Source: Burkholderia sp. BCC0322 (lineage in GTDB: Bacteria > Pseudomonadota > Gammaproteobacteria > Burkholderiales > Burkholderiaceae). Taken from it: DNA of 64,000 bases. Shown here piece by piece: positions 26,633-34,696 of the stretch. A program made the translations under genes and the position numbers. Positions within the stretch are counted from its first letter, which is position 1, and the number at the start of each line of letters is the position of its first letter. The stretch is from positions 310,001-374,000 of the forward strand of contig NZ_CADFDU010000004.1 in assembly GCF_902833045.1 (NCBI RefSeq). Reading direction: 5' to 3'. The notes under the pieces are model-generated. The model did not search any database and was not told the DNA's origin. It worked only from the letters and a program-made list of their open reading frames with translations.

Positions 26633-27541
26633 TCACGCATCCGTGCGCACGGCGACGAGGCTGCGGCGGCGCAGCTCCTCCGTCGTTTCGCCCTGGTTGT
26701 CCGGGCGCCAGCCCGGCGGCAGCAGCACGAAGCGGATCGCGGTCCACACGTCGCGGGCCGTGGCGATGTCGCGGGCCAGGCTCGCCCAGTGTTCGAGTTC
26801 GACGACGAACGGATTGCGCGAGCGGGTCGGTGTGACGAGACCGAAACGGCACGGCTCGTCGGCGCGCTCGGCGACATAGGTGCCGAACAGCCGGTCGAAC
26901 ACGACCAGCACGCCGCCGTAGTTCGCATCGAGGTAGTCGAGGTTCGACGCGTGGTGCACGCGGTGCGCGGACGGCGTGTTGAACACGTATTCGAGCCAGC
27001 CGAGCTTCGGCATCCACGTGTTGTGCAGCCAGAACTGGTACATCAGGTTGAACGACAGGATCGCGAGCACGGCTTCCGGACGCACGCCGAGCCACACGAG
27101 CGGCGTGAAGAACATCGCGGCGCCGGCGATCTTGCCGGTCCAGCCGAGGCGAAATGCGGACGACAGCGTCAACTGGTTCGGCGAATGATGCACCGCATGG
27201 GTCGACCAGAAGAATCGCACGCGGTGCGACGCGCGGTGATACCAGTAGTAGCAGAACTCCTGGCCGACGAACACGAGCAGCGCGAGCGCGACGCTGTGGA
27301 GCGGGATCGTGAAGAGCCGATGTGCCCACGCGAGGTCGAACAGGGGCGTGGCGAGCGACAGCGGCACCAGCGCGAGCAGCTTGCGGCCCGCGAGATCGGC
27401 GAGCGACAGCCACACCTCGTTCCAGTCGAACGGTTCGGGCCCGCGGGCGCGGCGCCAGGTGAGCACGGCCGCCTCGACGAGCGAGACGGCGACGATGAAG
27501 AGCGTGACGTAGTACGCGAGCTTTCCTGTAGTGGTGAGCAT
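26633..27541 (-). CDS. Sterol desaturase/fatty acid hydroxylase superfamily membrane protein
   Basis: A 302-residue di-iron membrane enzyme. The histidine motifs HRASHR, HAVHHS and HRVHHAS are all present, within three or four membrane segments. The superfamily uses O2 to desaturate or hydroxylate lipids. Bacterial members often modify hopanoid, carotenoid or other membrane lipids, but the substrate here is unknown. The start at 27541 follows GGAAAGG. About 112 bp upstream is an ATGTCGC direct repeat that may be an OmpR-type operator. Confidence 0.87.
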   Translation of the reverse strand: MLTTTGKLAYYVTLFIVAVSLVEAAVLTWRRARGPEPFDWNEVWLSLADLAGRKLLALVPLSLATPLFDLAWAHRLFTIPLHSVALALLVFVGQEFCYYWYHRASHRVRFFWSTHAVHHSPNQLTLSSAFRLGWTGKIAGAAMFFTPLVWLGVRPEAVLAILSFNLMYQFWLHNTWMPKLGWLEYVFNTPSAHRVHHASNLDYLDANYGGVLVVFDRLFGTYVAERADEPCRFGLVTPTRSRNPFVVELEHWASLARDIATARDVWTAIRFVLLPPGWRPDNQGETTEELRRRSLVAVRTDA

Positions 27542-27652
27542 GATGGGCCTTTCCTTCGGTTGAGACGGACGCGTCATCGGCTGCACGGGCTGCCATCGCG
27601 TCGAATGGAACGCACTGTAGTGGGCGCGGTACGGAAAGGCCACGCGGGAAAT

Positions 27653-27669
27653 ATGTCGCCGTATGTCGC
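27653..27669 (-). promoter_or_regulatory. ATGTCGC direct repeat, copy 1
   Basis: ATGTCGC-CGT-ATGTCGC, two 7-bp half-sites with a 10-bp period, the spacing used by OmpR/PhoB-type regulators. Together with its GCGGGAAAT left flank it is repeated at 27755-27781. Relative to the leftward desaturase gene it has the same polarity as copy 3 has to the DUF4410 gene. Confidence 0.5.
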
Positions 27670-27764
27670 GCGGAAAGCGTCAAGCGGCGCGTGGCGGGCG
27701 CGGGCGCTTGCGGGCTGGCGCCGGGCCGGTTGGTGGCCGCGCGTGAGTGTGTCCGGCGGGAAAT

Positions 27765-27789
27765 ATGTCGCCGCATGTCGCCGCGACAT
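27765..27789 (+). promoter_or_regulatory. ATGTCGC direct repeat plus inverted half-site, copy 2
   Basis: ATGTCGC-CGC-ATGTCGC is followed after one base by GCGACAT, so the last two half-sites make a 7+7 palindrome. It lies 260 bp before the secreted repeat protein gene. A further GCGACAT half-site is at 27949-27955. Likely target of a response regulator, possibly the one at 29565-30278. Confidence 0.5.
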
Positions 27790-28048
27790 ACGTTCGCGCC
27801 GCGCACGACGCGTTCCGCCCCCGCGCCGCGGCACCGGCCCTCACGCGGCTGGATCGCCAACAGCCTTGCCCGGCGCGGCATGTCCGCTATCCGCGTGGCC
27901 GAGTTGCACATTCGTCGTACCTCGAAACAGCACGACACGTGTAACACCGCGACATCTTTTATGACGCGACGGGCGCGGGTCATCGCCTCTAAAGTTCGTC
28001 CCGTCGCCACGCCGCTGCGTGCCCCGAAACGAACCGCAAGGACACCCG

Positions 28049-29125
28049 ATGAAAACCCGCTTCCTCGTCACCACCGCCGCCCTCACCCTCGTCTGCGCAC
28101 CGGCCTTCGCCGGCTGGACCGGCCACGGCACCGCGTACACGCCGCGCGGCACCTACAACGGCGCGCATGCCGGCTCGTGCGGCGGCGGCAGCTGCTCGCA
28201 TGCGGGTGGCGTGATCGGCCCCGGCGGCCGTATCGCGACTAACACGGGCACCGTCACGCGCACCGCGCCCGGCCAGTTCTCGAACAGCGGCACGGCCGTC
28301 GGCCCGAACGGGCGCTCGGTCGAACACAGCGGCGACACGAGCTGCGCGGGCGGCACCTGCTCGCACACCGGTTCGCTGACAGGCTCGGACGGCCGCAGCG
28401 CAACGACGTCGGGCAACGTGACGCGCAGCGGCCCGGGCCAGTACTCGTCGAGCGGCACGATCACGGGTTCGAACGGCAACACGGCCAGCCACACGGCATC
28501 GACGAATTGCGCGGGCTCGACCTGCTCGCGCTCGGGCACCGTGACGAGCACCGACGGCGGAACCGTCACGCATTCCGGCAGCGCGACGCGCGTGGCGCCG
28601 GGTGTCGTGACGACGTCGGGCGGCTCCACGGTCGTGCACGGTGGCACGGTCTCGACCGGTGGCACGACCGTGATCCACGGCAGCACGACGGCAGGCGGCG
28701 CGGTCGTCGTGGCCGGCGGGACGGTGCCGGTTCCTGTCCCGATGCCGGTGCCCGTCGTGGCGCCCCCGCCCGCAGCGGTGGTCGTGACGGCCCCACCGCC
28801 TGTCGCCACCGTCGCTGTCGCAGCGCCTGCGCCTGCGCCTGCCGCAGTCGTGGTTACGCCCCCGCCCGCCGCCGTCGTCGTCGCGCCGCCGCCCCCGCCG
28901 ACGGTCGTGCATGCTGCGCCGCCGAAGGCTGTCGTCGTGACCCCCGCGCCGCGCGTCGTCTACGTCGCACCGCCGCCGCCGAAGGTCCTGTACCTCGCGC
29001 CGCCGCTGCCGCGCGCCGTCTACGTCGCCCCGCGCGCCGTGTATGTCGCTCACCCGCCGCGAGCCGTCATCTGGGTGCCCGCCCACTGGGCCGGCCGCGT
29101 GTGGGTGCCTGCGCACTGGGCGTAA
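28049..29125 (+). CDS. Secreted protein with 55-residue repeats and Pro/Val-rich tail
   Basis: A 358-residue exported protein I cannot assign to a named family. A signal peptide (residues 1-21, ending APAFA) is followed by 55-residue repeats starting near residues 43 and 98 and a decayed third near 153. Each starts with a Cys pair (SCGGGSC, SCAGGTC, NCAGSTC) and runs through a Gly/Ser/Thr-rich stretch with PGQFSNSGT or PGQYSSSGT. Residues about 225-340 are Pro/Val/Ala-rich, and the end repeats WVPAHWA twice. The shape suggests a surface or cell-envelope structural protein. It precedes an EF-hand protein and a two-component pair on the same strand. Confidence 0.72.
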   Translation: MKTRFLVTTAALTLVCAPAFAGWTGHGTAYTPRGTYNGAHAGSCGGGSCSHAGGVIGPGGRIATNTGTVTRTAPGQFSNSGTAVGPNGRSVEHSGDTSCAGGTCSHTGSLTGSDGRSATTSGNVTRSGPGQYSSSGTITGSNGNTASHTASTNCAGSTCSRSGTVTSTDGGTVTHSGSATRVAPGVVTTSGGSTVVHGGTVSTGGTTVIHGSTTAGGAVVVAGGTVPVPVPMPVPVVAPPPAAVVVTAPPPVATVAVAAPAPAPAAVVVTPPPAAVVVAPPPPPTVVHAAPPKAVVVTPAPRVVYVAPPPPKVLYLAPPLPRAVYVAPRAVYVAHPPRAVIWVPAHWAGRVWVPAHWA

Positions 29126-29215
29126 CCCGGCGCCCCTTTTGCTTCGTTTCGTTTTCCATCCGTTTCATCAACCACCCGGCCGGCGCAGACCGCTGGCCAC
29201 GCAAGGAGAAACCCC

Positions 29216-29521
29216 ATGAAGTCCATCAAGAAGATGATTGCCGTCGTCGTTTTGTGTATCGTCTCAGCAGCAGCATCGGCCCAGCAGATGCCGCCCGGCG
29301 CGGCGAACGGCGGGGCACGCGTCGAACGTGCGCTGATGCAGTTGCAGACCCGCTTCGCCAGCGCGAACACGACGCACGACGGCAAGCTCACCCGCGAGCA
29401 GGCCGCCGCGGGCATGCCGATGGTCGCGCAGCATTTCGACGAAATCGATACGCAGCACAACGGCTACGTCACGCTCGAGCAGCTCGCGGGTTTCATGCGC
29501 CAGCGCATGGCGGCCCGTTGA
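29216..29521 (+). CDS. Exported EF-hand domain protein
   Basis: A 101-residue protein with a signal peptide (about residues 1-22, ending AASA) and two EF-hand-like loops, NTTHDGKLTREQ and DTQHNGYVTLEQ. Position 1 is Asn in the first loop, position 3 is Thr or Gln, and position 12 is Gln rather than Glu in both, so calcium affinity is probably weak. It lies 44 bp before the response regulator gene, so it is likely part of the same operon and may act as a periplasmic ion-responsive component. Confidence 0.75.
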   Translation: MKSIKKMIAVVVLCIVSAAASAQQMPPGAANGGARVERALMQLQTRFASANTTHDGKLTREQAAAGMPMVAQHFDEIDTQHNGYVTLEQLAGFMRQRMAAR

Positions 29522-29564
29522 ACCCGCACGACAATCCGGCCGCGCACGCACCGGGAGGCAAGCG

Positions 29565-30278
29565 ATGGAACAGTCCTGCAGGATCGTCGTGCTCGACGAC
29601 GAAGCCGAGCTGCGCAACATGCTGCAGCGCTTCCTGACCGGCCATGGCTTCCAGGTCCGCGCGGTCGCCGACGGCAAGCGGCTCGACCGTCTGCTGCAGC
29701 GCGAACCGTACGACCTGCTGGTGCTCGATCTGATGATGGAGCCCGAGGACGGCCTGAGCGTGTGCCGGCGCCTGCGCGCCGAAGGCCAGACGCTGCCGAT
29801 CCTGATGCTCACCGCGAAAGGCGACGCCGCGGACAAGGTCGTCGGCCTCGAGACGGGCGCCGACGACTACCTGGCGAAGCCGTTTCTCCCCGACGAACTC
29901 GTGGCCCGCGTCCGCGCGCTGCTGCGGCGGCAGAAGATGGCGGCCGGCGAGCCGACGGTCACGTCGCAGCGGTTGCGTTTCGGCGCATTCACGTTCGACG
30001 TCGGCCAGCAGACACTGATGCGCGACGGCACGCCCGTCGAGATCCATTCGGCCCAGATGCTGCTGTTGCACGCGCTCGGCTCGTCGCCGAACCGCGCGGT
30101 GAGCCGCGAGAACCTGCTCGCCCGCGCGCGCGGCCGTGACCATGCCGCACTCGACCGCAGCGTCGACGTGCAGATCCTGCGGCTGCGCCAGATCGTCGAG
30201 GACGATCCCGGCAAGCCGCGTTTCATCAAGACCGTCTGGGGCATCGGCTACATGCTGGTGGCCGGCATCGAGCCGTGA
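29565..30278 (+). CDS. OmpR-family response regulator
   Basis: A 237-residue response regulator with receiver acidic pair D11/D12, phospho-acceptor D55 in LLVLDLMMEP and K105 in LAKPFLPDE. The C-terminal winged helix is complete (SVDVQILRLRQIV, FIKTVWGIGYMLV). Its stop overlaps the kinase start (TGATG). Candidate targets are the ATGTCGC direct repeats in the gaps at 27.65-27.79 kb and 31.95 kb. Confidence 0.9.
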   Translation: MEQSCRIVVLDDEAELRNMLQRFLTGHGFQVRAVADGKRLDRLLQREPYDLLVLDLMMEPEDGLSVCRRLRAEGQTLPILMLTAKGDAADKVVGLETGADDYLAKPFLPDELVARVRALLRRQKMAAGEPTVTSQRLRFGAFTFDVGQQTLMRDGTPVEIHSAQMLLLHALGSSPNRAVSRENLLARARGRDHAALDRSVDVQILRLRQIVEDDPGKPRFIKTVWGIGYMLVAGIEP

Positions 30279-31624
30279 TGCGCATCCCGCTGCCGCGCTC
30301 GCTGCTCGCGCGCAACATCGCGCTGCTGGTGGCGCTCGTCGCGCTGTCGCTCGCCTGTTCGCTCACCGTGCTGCTGCACTACGTGCAGCGCCCGCGCATC
30401 GAACGGGCCTCGATCGTCTTCTCCGACTACGTGCAGTTGCTTGACCGCACGCTCGCCAGCCTGCCGCCCGACGCCGGCCGCGCGGTCATCGCGCAGTTCG
30501 GCGGACAGGCCACGCTGCCGCCCGCCGCGCCGCCGCAAGCACCGAACCTGGCGGCCTTCTTTCGCACCTGGCAGCGCGACGTGTTCATGCAAGCGCTCGA
30601 ACGCCACCTGCCGCCCGACCTCCCGGCGCGCTGGCAATCGGGCGACGACGAGCGCCTGTGGATCCGCCTGCATGTGACCGGCTCGCCTGTCTGGGTGCCG
30701 CTGCCGATGGCCGCCGACGCGCAGGCGAGCGGCATCACGACGGCGCTCGTGCTGTCGGTCGGGCTGGCGCTGCTCGCGGCGCTGACCGGCTACCTGATCC
30801 AGCTCCACCTGAACCGGCCGCTCGACGCACTGGCGCGCGCGGCGCAGCGCGTCAGCGCGGGCGAGCGCCCGCCGCCGCTGCCCACCGACGGCCCGACCGA
30901 AATCGCCGACGTGAGCCGCGCGTTCAACCAGATGGCCGACGCGCTGCAACAGGCGGAAGCGACCCGCTCGCTGATGCTGGCCGGCGTGTCGCACGACATC
31001 CGCACGCCGCTCACCAAGCTGCGCCTGGCGATCGCGATGGCGCTGCCGCGCGGCACGCACGACGCGCTCACCGCATCGTCCGAGCATTACCTGGACCAGA
31101 TCGATACGATCCTGCAGCAATTCATGGACTACGCAGGCAGCGGCGAGCGCGAAACGCCGCAAACCGGCGACCTGAACGCGCTGATCGGCCAGCTCGTCGC
31201 GGATTTCGCGGGGCTCGGCCACGAATTCGACTTCGACGAAGGCGAGGTGCCGGCGTTCGCATTCCGGCCGATCAGCCTGATGCGGCTACTGATGAACCTG
31301 ATGCAGAACGCGGTCGTCTACGGCCGGACGGGCCTCGGCGTGCGTACGTGGGCCGAACGCGGCATCGCGTACGCGGTGGTCAGCGATCGCGGCAACGGCA
31401 TCGGCGCGGCCGAACTCGAGCGGCTCAAGGCGCCGTTCAGCCGGGGCTCGAACGCGCGCAGCCATGCGGGCGGCACGGGCCTCGGCCTCGCGATCGTCGA
31501 GCGGATCGCCCGCCAGCACGGCGGCTCGCTCACGTTCCGCGACCGCGACGGCGGCGGGCTGGAGGCCGTCGTCGCGTTGCCGCTCGATGCGTCGGCGGCG
31601 GTGCGGCGGTCGTTGTCGGCCTGA
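30278..31624 (+). CDS. Sensor histidine kinase (EnvZ-like)
   Basis: A 448-residue kinase. TM1 is at about 13-35, a periplasmic loop of about 115 residues follows, TM2 is at about 153-176, then HAMP, the acceptor motif VSHDIRTPLTKLRLA (H239), and an ATPase with LLMNLMQNAVVYG, SDRGNGI and GTGLGLAIVERIA. EnvZ/RstB-like overall. The ATG at 30278 overlaps the regulator stop; a GTG one codon earlier is an alternative. The stop is followed 19 bp later by a long 8-bp tandem repeat. Confidence 0.9.
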   Translation: MRIPLPRSLLARNIALLVALVALSLACSLTVLLHYVQRPRIERASIVFSDYVQLLDRTLASLPPDAGRAVIAQFGGQATLPPAAPPQAPNLAAFFRTWQRDVFMQALERHLPPDLPARWQSGDDERLWIRLHVTGSPVWVPLPMAADAQASGITTALVLSVGLALLAALTGYLIQLHLNRPLDALARAAQRVSAGERPPPLPTDGPTEIADVSRAFNQMADALQQAEATRSLMLAGVSHDIRTPLTKLRLAIAMALPRGTHDALTASSEHYLDQIDTILQQFMDYAGSGERETPQTGDLNALIGQLVADFAGLGHEFDFDEGEVPAFAFRPISLMRLLMNLMQNAVVYGRTGLGVRTWAERGIAYAVVSDRGNGIGAAELERLKAPFSRGSNARSHAGGTGLGLAIVERIARQHGGSLTFRDRDGGGLEAVVALPLDASAAVRRSLSA

Positions 31625-31643
31625 CGGGCTGGCTGTGTGGGGA

Positions 31644-31850
31644 CCTGTTTGCCTGTTTGCCTGTTTGCCTGTCCGCCTGTCCGCCTGTCCGCCTGTCCGC
31701 CTGTCCGCCTGTCCGCCTGTCCGCCTGTCCGCCTGTCCGCCTGTCCGCCTGTCCGCCTGTCCGCCTGTCCGCCTGTCCGCCTGTCCGCCTGTCCGCCTGT
31801 CCGCCTGTCCGCCTGTCCGCCTGTCCGCCTGTCCGCCTGTCCGCCTGTCC
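31644..31850. repeat. 8-bp tandem repeat (VNTR), about 25 units
   Basis: Three units ending CTGTTT (the first lacking its leading G) are followed by 23 consecutive perfect copies of GCCTGTCC. The period is 8 bp, so every reading frame stays open on both strands and produces spurious low-complexity frames (CPPVRLSA and RRTGGQAD types). Perfect copies with no decay imply recent expansion by slipped-strand replication. It lies in the 508-bp gap after the kinase gene and before the DUF4410 gene. Confidence 0.95.
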
Positions 31851-31949
31851 GCCTGACTGACTGGCTGATCGACTGGTTGACGGCTCGCCCGTTCGTTCGC
31901 CCGTCTGCACGACGGCCTGCCTGCCGTACATGTCCGCACACGGCGGCAC

Positions 31950-31966
31950 GTGACATGCGCCGACAT
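31950..31966 (+). promoter_or_regulatory. ATGTCGC-type direct repeat, copy 3
   Basis: GTGACAT-GCG-CCGACAT (minus strand ATGTCGG-CGC-ATGTCAC) has the same 10-bp period and 7-bp half-sites as the copies at 27.65 and 27.77 kb. It lies 167 bp before the DUF4410 lipoprotein gene and 4.2 kb from the other copies, flanking the same two-component system. Confidence 0.45.
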
Positions 31967-32132
31967 AATTCCTGCGTGGTGCATCGCGCCCGACCTCCGC
32001 ATACTTGCGCCTGCGTGTTGCGCAACGGCATGAAACCTCTCCCCAGCCAGCGATCACGCCCCGCTTCCGATCGTTCGCGTTCCTGAATGCCGCGACAGTA
32101 TCGGCAACTTCACCCAGGCCACGGAGATCGAC

Positions 32133-32897
32133 ATGTTTTCTTCCCTTCACGCACTTGCTGCCCATGCCAAACGTCTGACCAGTGTCGCGCTGATCGCCGG
32201 CACACTCGCGATGACCGGCTGCGCATCGACGGCGACCACGTCCATGAGCGCCGCGCCGGCAGCCCGCACGCTGCCGCAGGTTCGCGCGGACGTCGTCTAT
32301 GTGTCGCCGTTCGACGTGGACACGACCGACGTCAAGGTCGACGGCGGGATGATCAGCAAGATCGCGACCCTCGCGAGCGGTTCGTCCGCCGACGTGCAGC
32401 GCCAGCAGAGCACGCTGAAGACCCGCGAGCAACTCGCCGACGCCCTCGTACGCGAACTCCGGTCGCAAGGCATCCCCGCGCTGCGCGGCCCGGCGCCCGA
32501 CGGACGCGACGCGCTGGTCGTCGAAGGCCGGTTCGAGTCGATCGACGCCGGCAATCGCCGCCGCACGCTGATCGGGCTCGGCGCGGGCAAGAGCGAAGTG
32601 AAGGCATCGGTCACCGTGCTGTTCCAGCCGGCGCATGGCGCACCGCAGCCGCTCGGCACGTTCTCGTCCAGCGCGAACAGCGGCCACCTGCCCGGCATGG
32701 TGGAAACCGCCGGGGTCGGCGCGGCGGCCGGCCGCCTCGCGACGTCGGCAGCGGTTGGCGCCGGCCTGCATGGCGTATCGGAAGTGAAGCACGACACGGT
32801 GGCGTCCGATACGGACCGCCTCGCGCGCTCGATCGCAAAGCAACTCGCGACGCAGAACGCGGCGAATGCGTGGCTGCCGACCGTGTCGGCCAGCTGA
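32133..32897 (+). CDS. DUF4410 domain-containing lipoprotein
   Basis: A 254-residue lipoprotein with a lipobox at LAMTGC (C30). After the anchor, VVYVSPFDV opens a DUF4410-like domain with TREQLADALVRELRSQGIPA and a DALVVEGRFESIDAGNRRRTLIGLGAGKSEV core, as in other family members. The family is outer-membrane associated and of unknown function. It may belong to the regulon of the upstream two-component system, given the repeat site ahead of it. Confidence 0.82.
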   Translation: MFSSLHALAAHAKRLTSVALIAGTLAMTGCASTATTSMSAAPAARTLPQVRADVVYVSPFDVDTTDVKVDGGMISKIATLASGSSADVQRQQSTLKTREQLADALVRELRSQGIPALRGPAPDGRDALVVEGRFESIDAGNRRRTLIGLGAGKSEVKASVTVLFQPAHGAPQPLGTFSSSANSGHLPGMVETAGVGAAAGRLATSAAVGAGLHGVSEVKHDTVASDTDRLARSIAKQLATQNAANAWLPTVSAS

Positions 32898-33057
32898 CGC
32901 ACCGGGCTGCCCACCTGCGAAGCCCGGCGGGCACGCACGCGGGCGGCCGGGCATAATGCTCGGGGCCGCTCCGGCGCCCCGCGCGGCGACCGTGCCGTGC
33001 CACCCGACGGCCGACGCCGCTCCCGTTCCGAATCCTGAACCTCAACCCGTCAATTCC

Positions 33058-33750
33058 ATGCAAGTACTCGTCGTAGGAACCGGCAAGCTGGCCAGCGAGT
33101 TGCTCGACGCACACCGGCTCGACCCGGCAACCTGTCGCGTGATCCCGTGGTCCGACAGCGCGCGCAACGATGCGCAGCGTAGCGACGCAAGAACGATCGT
33201 CGTGCATGCCGGCTCCGGCCGCGAACTCCCCGCTGTAATCGCGTTCTGCGAGGCCACCGGATCGCCGCTCGTCGAGCTATCGACCGGCTCCGAGCTCGAA
33301 ACCGGCTCGCACGCTTTCCCGGTCGTGCTGTGTCCGAACACGAACATCCTGATGCTCAAGTTCATGAGCATGCTGGAAACCAGCGGCCATCTGTTTCACG
33401 ACTGCCGGATCAGCCTGACGGAGTCGCACCAGGCCGGCAAGACGTCCGTCCCCGGCACGGCCGTCGGGATCGGCCAGTCGCTCGGCGTGCGGCCGGAAGA
33501 TATCCGCTCCGTGCGCGACCCGAACGTGCAGCGCAGCGAATTCGCGGTCGCCGACGATCAGCTCGGCCGCCACGCGATTCACCGGATCCGCATCGACGAC
33601 GGTGCGTGCAGCCTGCAGTTCGAATCGCGCGTGGTGGGCGCGACACCTTACGCGGACGGTGTGTCTCGCATCGTCGACGCCGTTCGGCAGAACGATCTCG
33701 AGCACCGCCGCTATTCGATCGTCGAGTTCATCCGCAACGGCTGGCTGTAG
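33058..33750 (+). CDS. Dihydrodipicolinate reductase (DapB)-like protein
   Basis: A 230-residue DapB-like oxidoreductase. It has a Rossmann start MQVLVVGTGKLASELL, then CPNTNILMLKFM (matching the APNFS-like segment of DapB) and LTESHQAGKTSVPGTAVGIG, where DapB has its catalytic His and PSGTA. It is about 40 residues shorter than E. coli DapB, and the usual His-His pair is reduced to one His. A divergent paralogue rather than the housekeeping lysine enzyme is likely. Monocistronic. Confidence 0.78.
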   Translation: MQVLVVGTGKLASELLDAHRLDPATCRVIPWSDSARNDAQRSDARTIVVHAGSGRELPAVIAFCEATGSPLVELSTGSELETGSHAFPVVLCPNTNILMLKFMSMLETSGHLFHDCRISLTESHQAGKTSVPGTAVGIGQSLGVRPEDIRSVRDPNVQRSEFAVADDQLGRHAIHRIRIDDGACSLQFESRVVGATPYADGVSRIVDAVRQNDLEHRRYSIVEFIRNGWL

Positions 33751-34110
33751 TCGCGGCGCTACGCGGCGGGCGGCACCGGTGCGCCGCGTAGCAGACGTTT
33801 TTTTGCGCAACGCATGAAGCGGTTCGGTGCTGATTTCCGTGGATGTCGTCGACCGGCCGATCGGCAATATCCGGGCCGCCCTGAATCGCGCCGATCGGCA
33901 CCCGACGTGCCGCATGGCCGGCGGTCAGGATCACGCCGGCCTGCCCGGGGGGCGCCAATTCGCCGGTCGAGAGATTCAACGCGCAATCGTCCGTCCCCAT
34001 TCGCTGGTAAGTTGTTGACCGAGGTTCATTCGCCGAGATGGGGCGCGCGTCACCGCCAGCGTCGGCGCCTGAACCGCTACCCTCGACATCCCCCGACAGG
34101 AGAGCAACCG
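33751..34110. other. Intergenic region, no convincing gene
   Basis: These 360 bp carry open frames on both strands (for example 33827-34018 rightward and 33728-34000 leftward), but none has a ribosome site and a recognisable domain. A degraded gene is possible. I saw no operator or RNA structure apart from GC-rich stems. Confidence 0.4.
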
Positions 34111-34593
34111 ATGACCCGCCCCGATTTCATCAAGCACTGGACCGAACTCGAAGAACCGGAAGCGGGTTGCTATCGCGGCGATACCGAGCCGATGGGGCTG
34201 GACGCACCGCTGTCCGCCAAGCTCGGCATCACGCGTATCGGGATTCATCACGTGAGGCTTCTGCCGGGCCGGCGAACCTCCTACCCGCATGCCGAAAGCA
34301 CCGAGCAGGAGTTTGTGTACGTGCTCGAAGGCAAGCCCGACGTCTGGATCGACGGCGTGCTTTACCCCGTTGTCGAAGGCGATTCCGTCGCGTTTCCGGC
34401 GGGCACCGGCATCTGCCACACCTTCATCAACAACACGAAGGACGAAGTCAGGCTGATGGTGATCGGTGAGCGTCCGCGCGACGACAACCGCATCCGCTAC
34501 CCGATGAACGAGGCGTATGAGCTGACGCGCGCGGACCGCTGGGTGGACTGGCCCGACAGGCCGCTCGGGGGCCATGACGGAATGCCGGACTGA
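34111..34593 (+). CDS. Cupin domain-containing protein
   Basis: A 160-residue single-domain cupin. Motif 1 reads as RTSYPHAESTEQEFVYVLEG, with the His and Glu metal ligands, and motif 2 as GDSVAFPAGTGICHTFINN, with the C-terminal His. The C-terminal extension contains RADRWVDWPDRPLG. AGGAG precedes the ATG at 34111. Such proteins are often small metal-dependent isomerases or dioxygenases, or sugar binders. The substrate is unknown. Confidence 0.85.
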   Translation: MTRPDFIKHWTELEEPEAGCYRGDTEPMGLDAPLSAKLGITRIGIHHVRLLPGRRTSYPHAESTEQEFVYVLEGKPDVWIDGVLYPVVEGDSVAFPAGTGICHTFINNTKDEVRLMVIGERPRDDNRIRYPMNEAYELTRADRWVDWPDRPLGGHDGMPD

Positions 34594-34696
34594 CGCACGC
34601 GACGAGGCTCCCGACGGGACACGCCGAGCCCGCTGCGCGAACTCGCAGCGGACCGCCGACGCCGCCCGGTTCCGCCGGCCAATGCCCGCGCCACCG

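Noticed and set aside
31644-31850. Possible CRISPR array
   Set aside because: Units are contiguous and only 8 bp with no spacers.
31644-31858. Long open frames with CPPVRLSA or RRTGGQAD repeats on both strands
   Set aside because: They come from the 8-bp tandem repeat, which is open in all frames; no start site or recognised fold supports a protein.
33728-34018. Open frames on both strands in the gap before the cupin gene
   Set aside because: No ribosome site, no domain, and the two frames overlap each other; left as unassigned.
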